Of a stretch of DNA of 64,000 nt, positions 53,947 to 62,191 are shown piece by piece. This stretch comes from Candidatus Desulfovibrio intestinavium (GTDB lineage Bacteria; Desulfobacterota; Desulfovibrionia; Desulfovibrionales; Desulfovibrionaceae), in the NCBI GenBank assembly GCA_019118345.1, contig DWZD01000047.1:62001-126000 (forward strand). Reading direction: 5' to 3'. Numbering within the stretch: position 1 is the first letter of the stretch; every line of letters starts with the position of its first letter. The notes under the pieces were generated by a model, which did no database searches, was not told the origin of the DNA, and saw only the letters and a program-made list of their open reading frames with translations. The translations under genes and the position numbers were made by a program.

Positions 53947-54840
53947 CTAGGCGCTCGCGCCGTTGTCTGTATCCGTGCCGTCGGTGCCGTCGGTGCCGTC
54001 GGAACCGCCGGTGCCGTCTGAGCTGTCCGTGCCGCCGCTGCCGGAGTCGGAGCCGCTGCCGTCCGTATCGTCATCCGCGCCGGGCACCGTGGAAATCTGC
54101 GGGTCGGATTCGGAGACCTGTTCCACGTCGGCCAGGGACATGTACTGACCGCCCTGAAGCCGCAGCATGATGTCCGAACCGTTGCGCAGCACGTCCGTCA
54201 CCTTGTCGGCCACCAGCTGGGTGCCCACCAGCACGCCGTCATCGGCGGCGGTGACAACGACCTTGTAAGTGCCGTCCGCAACGGGCTGACCGTTGTTGTT
54301 GAGGCCGTTCCAGTTGAACTTGTAGACGGCCAGCGAACCGTCGGTGTTGTACTGCGTCATGCCGCCGAGCTGCTCGGTATAGACCGGCGTGCCCGAGGTG
54401 CTGCTGGTATCGAAGACCTGAATGGTGACCTGGGACGCATTGCCCGTGAAGGTGTAGTAGTACGGGGTGACGGTGGATGTGGTGGTCACGCTGCCGTCGG
54501 CGCCCGTGGTGGAAGAGCTGGTCTTGCCGATCACGTTGCCGGTGGTGGTCACATACTTGCCGATGTAGCTGGTGGCATTGAACATGGACTGATTGTTGAC
54601 GGCATCGGTAATGCCCTCCATGGTCTCGTTGATGTTCATCATCTGTTCGAGACTGGAGAACTGCGCCATCTGGGAGATGAATTCCTTGTCATCCATCGGG
54701 TTCAACGGATCCTGATACTGGAACTGGGTGACCAGCAGCAGCATGAAGGCTTCCTTGTCCAGACTGCTGCCCGTACTTTCCTTGTTGGCGAGGGCCTGAC
54801 TGAACTCGTTGTTGACCTGGGTGATGGAATTGACAGACAT
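53947..54840 (-). CDS. flgD: Flagellar hook cap protein FlgD
   Basis: A 297-residue scaffold that caps the growing hook. The N-terminal signature is LDKEAFMLLLVTQFQYQDPLNPMDDKEFISQMAQFSSLEQM-type (about 27-67). A FlgD Ig-like and tudor-like region follows (about 95-235; KFNWNGLNNNGQPVADGTYKV). The C-terminal about 45 residues are a low-complexity Asp/Gly/Ser/Thr tail containing GTDGTDGTD, encoded by three exact 9-base repeats and looser ones. The tail is unusual for FlgD. It lies between fliK and flgE. Confidence 0.93.
   Translation of the reverse strand: MSVNSITQVNNEFSQALANKESTGSSLDKEAFMLLLVTQFQYQDPLNPMDDKEFISQMAQFSSLEQMMNINETMEGITDAVNNQSMFNATSYIGKYVTTTGNVIGKTSSSTTGADGSVTTTSTVTPYYYTFTGNASQVTIQVFDTSSTSGTPVYTEQLGGMTQYNTDGSLAVYKFNWNGLNNNGQPVADGTYKVVVTAADDGVLVGTQLVADKVTDVLRNGSDIMLRLQGGQYMSLADVEQVSESDPQISTVPGADDDTDGSGSDSGSGGTDSSDGTGGSDGTDGTDGTDTDNGASA
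53975..54001. repeat. Tandem 9-base repeat in flgD
   Basis: GTGCCGTCG occurs three times head to tail (53975-53983, 53984-53992, 53993-54001) with degenerate units beyond. It encodes the Asp-Gly-Thr repeats of the FlgD tail. Gain or loss of units would keep frame. Confidence 0.75.
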
Positions 54841-54864
54841 GACTGGCTCCGTGGCGGCTTGCTT

Positions 54865-56874
54865 TTATGCCACCACATGCAGGGAACGGGTGGCATATCT
54901 TGCCGTGTCACTCATGATATGCACAGACTGTTCCAATGTGCTGTCTTCGGAATTATCCATTGAATTTCGCATGGTTGAAAGATGCTGCAGGCGGTAAAAT
55001 TCTTCCCGGCGGGCATCTTCTTCCTGGCGGGCGTTATGCTGCTGCATATTTTGCCACTGGTCGCCGCTGCCTTCGGCCAGATCCCGCTGCTGGTTCTGGA
55101 GGCCCACTTCCAGCTTGTCCACCTTGAAGCCCTGCTGTTCCAGATTGATGCGGATATGTTCCAGCTGCTGGCTGACAAGCTCGGCGGTTTCGCTCTTTTC
55201 GGAGCGTATGTGCGCGCTCACTTCGCCGTTGCGCAGGGTGAGGGTCAGGGTGATGGCCCCCAGTTCGGCAGGATGCAGTTCCACATCCAGACGGCGCACA
55301 TTGTTGCGCATGGCCTGCAGGAAGCCGTCCTCCACCTGCTGCCCCACCTGACGGGCGACAGGCGCCTGCTGATCCGGGCGGACAGCCTCGAAGCGGGCGT
55401 TGTCCGGGCGGGCGGCATCCAGACGCGCGGTCTGGAACTGGGCAGCCAGTTCCGCATTGTCCTGCCTGCCGTGCAGGTTGCCGCCAAGGTCGCCCTGCGC
55501 GGACTGCTTCTGCCCGTCGCCGGACGCGGTGGAAGCATGGCGGGCGTCAGGCACGAGGCCGATGCGTTCGGCATCGGTCTTGCCGTCGCTTCTGGCGGTA
55601 TGGTCGGCCTCGTCGGCAAGGCCCTGCTTCGCCAGCTGGAGACGGCGCAGGCCGTCTTCATTGGCGGTGTCGGTCTGTTCGCTGTAGCGCATGCGCATGC
55701 CGGTGGTGTCGGCGGCGTTGCCGCGGCGGGCATTGGCCCGGGCCGCATTTTCATCCTCGCCGGCCTTGCCCATGACCACAGCCTGCGTGCCGTTGTCCGT
55801 CTTGTCGATGACGGCGCTCTGGCGACCGTCGGCGCTGCGGCCCGTGGCCTCGCTGTAGCGGGCGGCCTGTTCGCGCGCGGCCACATCGTCCCGGGCGGCG
55901 TCAAGGGCGGCTTCCAGATTTTCGCGGCTCTGCTTCTGCACCGTGCGCTCGATCATGGCCTTGCTCTGCTGCACCTCGCGGCTGTGCAGGGACTCGGCCT
56001 GCGCTTCCTTTTCCATGCGTTCGCGGGCCTTGTTGATCACCTGCCGCACGGTCTGGGACGCGGCCTCATCCAGCTTTTCCTGCTTGCCGGCCAGATCGTT
56101 GAGGTAGGCGCGCGCGGGATTCATGAGATTGATGAACTGATTGTCGGCACAGCGCAGGGCGTCGGCCCCGCCGAAACTGTTGAGCAGCTGGTTCTGCACG
56201 TTGGCGGGCAGACCAAGCCCCTTGGCCAGCACGGCCATTTCATCGCGGGAAATTTCGATGGTGCCATTATGCGCCGCTTCGGAGAAGGTCTGCTGAATGA
56301 GCGAAAGGGCCTGCCTGCCCTTACCTTGCTGCATGAGTTCCATGGCATTGGCGGCCAGTTCGCCCGAGGGATCTATCTGATTGAGCAGCCCGGTCAGGAT
56401 GTCCTTGTCGCTGTCGCTGAGCGTGACGGTGCTGTTGAGCTGCAGGCTGGCCATGACCTGCGCCAGCATGGCGCCATCCGGCGATTCCATGAGGGCGTCA
56501 AGGCGGGCAAGGGCATCTTCCGGCGCGCCGGCCTTGACGAGGGAAGCCCGCAATTCCTGCAGTTCCTTCTTGGTGAAGGTCACTTCGTCCAGCGTGTACA
56601 GCACGCCGTTGAGCGTATGACGGCTGTAGGGGGCGTCGGCCAGGGGGCCGGTGCTGTCGTCGTCCGCCAGCGCTTCCTTGATGTTTGCGGCTTCACCCCG
56701 CTTGACGGAGTCAATGGCGGAATGGACGGACTGCTGATAGTTCGCCACGGGGTCGGAACCGTCGTTATCAAGTGAGCTTTGGAAAATACCGGCAAAACTG
56801 TCGGAAGCCGCCGCGGAGGTTCCCGCGATGGTATCCTGAAGCTGGGCACTGAAATCGGACGGAAGAATTTGCAT
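54865..56874 (-). CDS. fliK: Flagellar hook-length control protein FliK
   Basis: A 669-residue secreted ruler and specificity-switch protein. The C-terminal Flg_hook domain (about 535-620) is clear: NNVRRLDVELHPAELGAITL, LRNGEVSAHIRSEKSETAEL and LEQQGFKVDKLEV. The long middle is charged, Ala/Asp/Arg/Gln-rich and of low complexity, as usual for the ruler. The N-terminal region (about 60-240) is helical, with GLPANVQNQLLNSFGG. AAGGAG precedes the ATG. It is first in fliK-flgD-flgE, behind a sigma-54-type promoter. Confidence 0.9.
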   Translation of the reverse strand: MQILPSDFSAQLQDTIAGTSAAASDSFAGIFQSSLDNDGSDPVANYQQSVHSAIDSVKRGEAANIKEALADDDSTGPLADAPYSRHTLNGVLYTLDEVTFTKKELQELRASLVKAGAPEDALARLDALMESPDGAMLAQVMASLQLNSTVTLSDSDKDILTGLLNQIDPSGELAANAMELMQQGKGRQALSLIQQTFSEAAHNGTIEISRDEMAVLAKGLGLPANVQNQLLNSFGGADALRCADNQFINLMNPARAYLNDLAGKQEKLDEAASQTVRQVINKARERMEKEAQAESLHSREVQQSKAMIERTVQKQSRENLEAALDAARDDVAAREQAARYSEATGRSADGRQSAVIDKTDNGTQAVVMGKAGEDENAARANARRGNAADTTGMRMRYSEQTDTANEDGLRRLQLAKQGLADEADHTARSDGKTDAERIGLVPDARHASTASGDGQKQSAQGDLGGNLHGRQDNAELAAQFQTARLDAARPDNARFEAVRPDQQAPVARQVGQQVEDGFLQAMRNNVRRLDVELHPAELGAITLTLTLRNGEVSAHIRSEKSETAELVSQQLEHIRINLEQQGFKVDKLEVGLQNQQRDLAEGSGDQWQNMQQHNARQEEDARREEFYRLQHLSTMRNSMDNSEDSTLEQSVHIMSDTARYATRSLHVVA

Positions 56875-56898
56875 GGCAGACTCCTTGCGGAGACATTA

Positions 56899-56914
56899 TA
56901 CAAGGAGTGTGCCA
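56899..56914 (-). promoter_or_regulatory. Sigma-54-type promoter of fliK-flgD-flgE
   Basis: The minus strand reads TGGCAC, five bases, TTGTA. The -24 element is perfect; the -12 has TTGT where TTGC is typical. An overlapping TATAAT (minus strand) is an alternative -10 but has no good -35. The start codon lies about 25 bases downstream. Confidence 0.6.
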
Positions 56915-57145
56915 AGAGAATTATCGTATTTTTTTCAGGGAATTATTGGCTTGAATTTTCGTGGGCGGCAAGACTTTCCCGGCAAAAACGCCCGCAGGCC
57001 GGGCGAAGGAGAAGGCGGGGCCGCATCCGTTTGCGGTGGGCATGACAAGGGAGCGGAAGCGCTTGACGGCGCAACGGAACCGCGCGGAGGAATGACGCCG
57101 GCCGGTCATGCGCATGGGGGCGTGGCGGGAGAGGACAAAAGGAGG

Positions 57146-58513
57146 CTAGTGCTTGGCGCCCTTGATGCGCTTTTTGTCCGCGTACATGCGTTCATCCGCC
57201 TCGTGGATCAGAAAGTCGAGGCTGACGGGGTTCGCCTGCCAGATGAAGCCCAGAGAAATGCCGCCCGGATAGGCGGTCTCGCAATCCTGCTTCATCTTTT
57301 CCAGCTTGTGGAGGAAGACATCTTCATGGATCTCGTTGCAGATGAAAACAAATTCATCGCCGCCGATGCGGAAGATATTGCTGCTGCGAAAATGGCTTGC
57401 AAAGATCCGGCTTATGTTGACGATGAGTTCGTCGCCCTTTTCATGGCCATAGGTATCATTGAGATATTTGAGATTGTTGAGATCGATGAAAAGGACGCCC
57501 ACATTGTGCATGTCGCCTGCCGCTAGGGAATTGCAGGTGATGCGATAGGCATTGCGATTGCCCAAGCGTGTCAGGGGATCGCGCAGGCCGAGCGCGCGCA
57601 GTTCATCGGCCATGCGGGTTCGTGAAATGGTATTGTCCATGAAATAGGCAAGGGAGAACAGCAACGTCAGATCATGGTGGCTGTTGCGCGGGTTGTCCAC
57701 GCCGATAAATCCGGAAAGGCGGTCGTTGATCTTCAGCGGGACAACGTAGAGACTTTTTATGTCCTGCGGTTTGAGGACGTCATAAAGATCCGGTGACTCT
57801 TTCTTTATTTCCTCGATATCCTTTATGATGACATAGTTGCTGTTGCTGAATGCCGTCATCCAGGGGGAAAGCACGTCAAGCGGCACACTTTGGAGGTTTG
57901 CCTTCTGCGGCGTGACGCCCTGCGCGCACCATTCGTGGGTGTTGACGGCAATCTCCCTGCCGGAATCATCGTATTTGGTTTCAAAGATATAGCAGCGATC
58001 CGCCTCGTAGAGGCGTCCGGCAAGCAGCAGGGCCTTTTCCATGGCCGTGCTGAAATCCTCCTCGGCCAGCAGGGTACGGACGCAGCGCAACAGGGTTTGT
58101 TCAACGGCAAGCTGATTCTTGATGCTTTTGCGCTCCAGGACGCTCTCGGTGATATCCGTGGCGACCTCCATGTGCAGGGGAGTGCCGTCGCAGGTAATGA
58201 GCTTGTCCTTGATACGGAAGTATCGCCCGAATTTTTCGTTGTAGTGTTCCCACGTATAAAATTTGTCATGGGAAAGGTTGGGGATGGGGCAGAAGGGGCA
58301 GGGAGCATCGAGATTCTGGAAAAGCTGGTAGCACTTCTTGCCAAGAATGTCGGCAGTCTGGACGTACTGGCAGGCGGCTTTGTTCAGCCACAGGATATCA
58401 TAGGTAACAGGATCATTGATATAAATAATGTCGTCAAGGGAGTCGGCCACCATGGTGGTGAAGCAATCCTGACCGGTAGGCAAATGATTGTTGCAGTTAT
58501 TGGTGCAGTTCAT
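57146..58513 (-). CDS. PAS-GAF-GGDEF diguanylate cyclase
   Basis: A 455-residue cytoplasmic signalling protein predicted to make cyclic di-GMP. A PAS domain covers about 20-125 (DIIYINDPVTYDILWLNKAA), with a cysteine set CYQLFQNLDAPCPFCP that could hold a metal or be redox-active. A GAF domain covers about 135-290. The GGDEF domain (about 300-455) has the intact active site IFRIGGDEFVFI. The inhibitory RxxD site position reads RSSN, so product feedback is probably absent. The ATG at 58513 follows AGGAGAAG. It lies between the flagellar operon and the autotransporter, fitting control of motility or adhesion. Confidence 0.9.
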   Translation of the reverse strand: MNCTNNCNNHLPTGQDCFTTMVADSLDDIIYINDPVTYDILWLNKAACQYVQTADILGKKCYQLFQNLDAPCPFCPIPNLSHDKFYTWEHYNEKFGRYFRIKDKLITCDGTPLHMEVATDITESVLERKSIKNQLAVEQTLLRCVRTLLAEEDFSTAMEKALLLAGRLYEADRCYIFETKYDDSGREIAVNTHEWCAQGVTPQKANLQSVPLDVLSPWMTAFSNSNYVIIKDIEEIKKESPDLYDVLKPQDIKSLYVVPLKINDRLSGFIGVDNPRNSHHDLTLLFSLAYFMDNTISRTRMADELRALGLRDPLTRLGNRNAYRITCNSLAAGDMHNVGVLFIDLNNLKYLNDTYGHEKGDELIVNISRIFASHFRSSNIFRIGGDEFVFICNEIHEDVFLHKLEKMKQDCETAYPGGISLGFIWQANPVSLDFLIHEADERMYADKKRIKGAKH

Positions 58514-58619
58514 GAAAACTTCTCCTGTAACCATCAGGGGAGAATGTGTCCAGCATCTGCGGTTTGCCTGAGGCGATTTATGCTTTTTGAAATAATGAAA
58601 TTTGATTTATGTATCATGG

Positions 58620-58648
58620 AAGGTAGAATTTTTTTTCCACTCTGTCAA
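58620..58648 (-). promoter_or_regulatory. Promoter of GGDEF gene
   Basis: On the minus strand TTGACA (58643-58648) and TACCTT (58620-58625) are 17 bases apart. The leader is about 100 bases. Confidence 0.55.
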
Positions 58649-58669
58649 ACTGTATGGTAACTGTATGGT
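58648..58669. promoter_or_regulatory. 11-base tandem direct repeat at the -35 region
   Basis: AACTGTATGGT occurs twice without a gap (58648-58658 and 58659-58669), directly upstream of the -35 box of the GGDEF promoter. The 11-base period puts both on one helix face, as for response-regulator or activator sites. The rest of the gap (58670-58972) holds one 9-bp hairpin, 58837-58845 with 58860-58868, and no gene. Confidence 0.5.
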
Positions 58670-58972
58670 ATTGTTAAATGTATTTCTATAGTTGAAAGGT
58701 TGGAAATACATCCGTGCCATATGCCTCACTACAATGAAAGAAGGCGGTGCGACAGGGGATCCGCAGTCTGAGGCACGGCGCCGGGGGAAGCGTGAATCCC
58801 GTTCGGCGGCAGGAAGGCCCGTCAGGGCCGTGCGTGGGCTGACGCGGCAAGAGCGCACGGCGTCAGCCGTTGCACGCAGGGGACACGCCGGGCGCGCAGG
58901 AAAGGGGCATGTTGGCCGCTGGCCCGGGCTGGCGGCGGCGGGAATGTGCCCCGACGATTGCAAGGGGCGTAC

Positions 58973-61579
58973 TCAAAATTCATACACGAGTTGCAGACGG
59001 CCCCCGATGCTGCGGCGGGTTCCCGCCGCGCCCTCGAGGGCAAGATCGGCGTGGATGGGGGCAGTCTCGGGGTGAATGCGCAGGCCCAGCTCAAAGAGGG
59101 CGCTGTCGCCCGTCATGTTCGTGGAGGGGATGGGCATACCGCTGCTCAGGGAGGCGGCGCGGGCCGTACCGAAAAATTCCCGTTCCCAGGCCGCGCCCAG
59201 ATAGACGGTTGCGGACGGCGCCACGTTGCCGGAGAACCGCGCGCCGCAACGCAGGCGGCCCGAGTCCACGGCATCAAAGCGGAATCGGTCGCCGTTGATG
59301 CCGGTATCCTGTCCGTCCAGATGCAGGAAAAGATACTTGCCGTACATATCGAGCGTCCAGTCGTCATTGAGCGGCAGGGCATAGCCCAGACCGACATGCC
59401 CGCCGTAGTAGGGCGTATCAAGGTCATAGTCCGCCGGGCGATCCAGATTGTCCAGCAGATCGTCGCTGTACCATGAGGTCATGGCCTCGCCGGCGCGGCC
59501 GTCGGCCTCCACGTACAGGCCGCGCAGCAGGCCCCGCGTGATGTCCAGACGGGCCAGCAGGCCGCCGCCCGTATACTGGGCGTCGCCGATGCCCGAGATG
59601 CTCGTGCCCGCTGCCGTGCGGGCCGTGTTCAGGCTGGCGGAACCCATTTCAAAGAACGCACCCAGCAGCACATCCGCCCATGCCGTTTCGCTCCGATGGG
59701 CAAGGCCCGTGACAAGGGACATGCCCAGCGTCGTGATGTCGCTTTCCGTACTCAGGCTGGCCGAACCGCCGTAGAGCGTGGCAAAGGCCGCCCAGCCCGT
59801 GGTCTCCCGCGCGGCGGCATCCGCCGCGCGCAGGGCCGCTCCGGCCAGCAGATCGCCGCCCTGATTGAGCAGCCCGGCCGCGCCGATGCGGGCTTCGGTC
59901 AGCGCGCCCGCCAGCGGGTTGCCGTGGTAGCCGTCAATGCGGATATAGACGGAGTTGCCGTTGCGAAAGATGGCCCCGTCATACAGGATGGCATAACCTT
60001 GCAGCAGACTGACAAGGCCGCCCACATCCGCATCGGCGACGGCACCGTTTTGGTCGTGCAGCAGTTCAAAGGTCTCGCCGAGGTGAGCGCGCCCGCCGGT
60101 AATGATGTCCGGCAGCTGGGCCGTGACCGTGGCGCCGTCAAAGTCGCCTGCCACGGCATTGGTGACGGTGAGCATGGGCACGCCCGCCACCGGGGTGCCC
60201 GGCACGGGCAGGGCAAAGTGCAGATTGGCAAAGCCGGCCGTCCGCCGCACCGTGCCCTGCCAGCTGTCCACAAAGAGGGTGTTGCCGCTGCCGCGCGCGG
60301 CCACGACCTGTCCGCCGACCACGCCGCCGAAAAGGTCGATCGTCGGGTCGAGGCTGGCCCGCCGCCCGATGATGATGTTGTTGCCGTTCGCGCTGCCGCC
60401 CGCCGCCGTGCGACCGCCGATGATGTTTCCCGTGACGCTGCCGTTGTTGACCAGAATGGTATTGTGCGAGGCGCTCCCCGCCCCTGCCAGATTGCCGCCC
60501 ACCAGCTCGCCGTTCACCTGTCCGCCTTCCACCACGGCAATGGTGTTGTAGTCGGCGGTGTTGCCGCTGGTGCCCGACTGATTGGCGTCGCCGCCGTGAA
60601 CGCCGCCGTTGACCACGGTTCCGGCGCCCACCACGATGCTGTTGTAATTGAGGCTGGACGGGCTGGTTGTGCTGGTCGAAAGGCCGCCGGTCACGCCGCT
60701 GGTCACGGTCGTATGGCTCAAATAGACGGCGTTGTTGCTGGCAGAGGCCAGTGTGTTGTTGCTTTGCACGGATGCGGCAATGACCGTTGCATGCGTTCCG
60801 CCGGTGACGGATACCACGTTGCCGTCGGCCACCGCGCCTTGCGCGAAACTGGTCGCTGCCGCCCCGACGAGATGGGTCACGTTGCCGCCGGCAATGGCGA
60901 CCGTATTGCCCGATGCTTCGGTCGGGCCGTCGTTGGTGGCCCACCCACCGTACAAATTTGTTACCGTGCCGCCGGCAAGCGTCACCATATTGCCGTAAGC
61001 GCCCACGACCGTACCGGGCGATGAACTGGCCGAGCTTCGCCCGCCGACGGCCAGATCCAGCGAAACCGCATTGTCAAGCGCCAGAGTCAGGCGATTGTTG
61101 GTTGCCAGAACGCTCCCTCCGGTTGTGGCGAAGGTCTGGGCATGGCCGCCAAAAGCCTGCGGATATGTTCCCAAAGCAAGCGAGCCGCTCAGGATCAGAC
61201 TGTTGGCGGAAGCGACGGCATTCCCTCCGGTGGCTCTGGCTCGACCGCCGTAAAAGCTGGAGGCGCTTCCGTTCAGGCCGGTAATGGTCACCGTATTGCT
61301 GCCGGCCCGGGCCGAACCGCTGTCGCTGCGGGCATAGCCGCCGTAAATGTCCCTGTTGACGGCGCCGCCGTTGATGACGAGGCGGGCCCCTTCGGCCAGG
61401 GCATCGCCGGTTCGCGGCTGGCCTTTCAGGCCGTAGACGGCATCCCAGCTGCCGCCGCTGATGGTCACGTTGCCGTTGCCCACATAATCCTGGGCCAATG
61501 CGTCAACCGGAAAGTGCGGGGCGAATCCCGCCGCGAGCAGAAGGGCCAATGCGCCGAGATTGCGCGGGGAAAGAAACAT
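58973..61579 (-). CDS. Autotransporter with beta-helix passenger
   Basis: An 868-residue type Va secreted protein. The signal peptide is residues 1 to about 30 (LGALALLLAAGFAPHFPVDALA). The passenger (about 35-590) is a Gly/Asn/Thr/Val-rich right-handed beta helix with a recurring turn: IYGGYARSD, FYGGRARATGG, LYGGWATND, VHGGDANQS and IIGGRTAAGG. The C-terminal about 260 residues form the beta barrel (YYGGHVGLGYALPLNDDWTLDMYG region) and end LQLVYEF with the required terminal Phe. No protease triad or adhesion motif is recognised. The start at 61579 follows GTGAGG; an upstream extension to 61756 is Arg/Pro-rich and rejected. Confidence 0.9.
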   Translation of the reverse strand: MFLSPRNLGALALLLAAGFAPHFPVDALAQDYVGNGNVTISGGSWDAVYGLKGQPRTGDALAEGARLVINGGAVNRDIYGGYARSDSGSARAGSNTVTITGLNGSASSFYGGRARATGGNAVASANSLILSGSLALGTYPQAFGGHAQTFATTGGSVLATNNRLTLALDNAVSLDLAVGGRSSASSSPGTVVGAYGNMVTLAGGTVTNLYGGWATNDGPTEASGNTVAIAGGNVTHLVGAAATSFAQGAVADGNVVSVTGGTHATVIAASVQSNNTLASASNNAVYLSHTTVTSGVTGGLSTSTTSPSSLNYNSIVVGAGTVVNGGVHGGDANQSGTSGNTADYNTIAVVEGGQVNGELVGGNLAGAGSASHNTILVNNGSVTGNIIGGRTAAGGSANGNNIIIGRRASLDPTIDLFGGVVGGQVVAARGSGNTLFVDSWQGTVRRTAGFANLHFALPVPGTPVAGVPMLTVTNAVAGDFDGATVTAQLPDIITGGRAHLGETFELLHDQNGAVADADVGGLVSLLQGYAILYDGAIFRNGNSVYIRIDGYHGNPLAGALTEARIGAAGLLNQGGDLLAGAALRAADAAARETTGWAAFATLYGGSASLSTESDITTLGMSLVTGLAHRSETAWADVLLGAFFEMGSASLNTARTAAGTSISGIGDAQYTGGGLLARLDITRGLLRGLYVEADGRAGEAMTSWYSDDLLDNLDRPADYDLDTPYYGGHVGLGYALPLNDDWTLDMYGKYLFLHLDGQDTGINGDRFRFDAVDSGRLRCGARFSGNVAPSATVYLGAAWEREFFGTARAASLSSGMPIPSTNMTGDSALFELGLRIHPETAPIHADLALEGAAGTRRSIGGRLQLVYEF

Positions 61580-62191
61580 GTCGGCCTCACATGCGCCGTG
61601 CGGCGCGGAAAAAAGGCGGTATCCCTCAAAACGGAGGATACGGGGAGGACGTGGCGCGACAGCATGGTGTTTTCGCCATGCGGAAGAAACCATCATGCCT
61701 TCCGCCCTCGGCCTGCCGGGAGGAACATGCGCGAGCCTCGGGGGAGGGAGCGCCATCCCGTCAGAACAGGAAATATGCTTAATTTCTGCAAAAGCAACAG
61801 GTATATAAAATATTTTTTTAATAAATAATATTAGCTAATTGTGCAGCAAAAAGCGATATCCGGCGTGCGTATGGCTCACGCATGCCGTGCCTTGCCCTCA
61901 GGCGGGGCGGCAGCGCGCGGGCGCGGCGGAAAGGGGGGGCGGGAGGATGGGGGCCGGAAGCATGGCGTCCTGCCGTACGGAAGGAGCGCGGAACCTTTCC
62001 CTGTTCGTACCAGAGGGTGGATGACAAAGCCGGGCCGTGTTCAGTGAAACGAACCGGGGCAGGCAAGGCATGGCAGGGAGGTGCTGTTTGGCCCAGCGCA
62101 AAGACAAGCCCCGGGAGGAAGGGGGGATGCCTTCCCGCCCGGGGCCGTGAGGAGTGCGGACAGGCACTGCCTGTCCGCAGGGATCTTCTTT
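61580..62191. other. Gene-free region upstream of autotransporter
   Basis: No gene with a ribosome-binding site is seen. An AT-rich tract at about 61780-61845 probably holds the autotransporter promoter, with a leader of roughly 200 bases. The rest is G-rich and carries the two stem-loops at 62108-62179 that follow the oxidoreductase gene. Confidence 0.5.
62108..62179 (-). terminator. Two hairpins after oxidoreductase gene
   Basis: A perfect 10-bp stem TGCGGACAGG (62155-62164) / CCTGTCCGCA (62170-62179) lies 12 bases past the stop codon. A larger bulged stem, 62108-62121 with 62130-62145, follows. No T-run. Confidence 0.5.
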
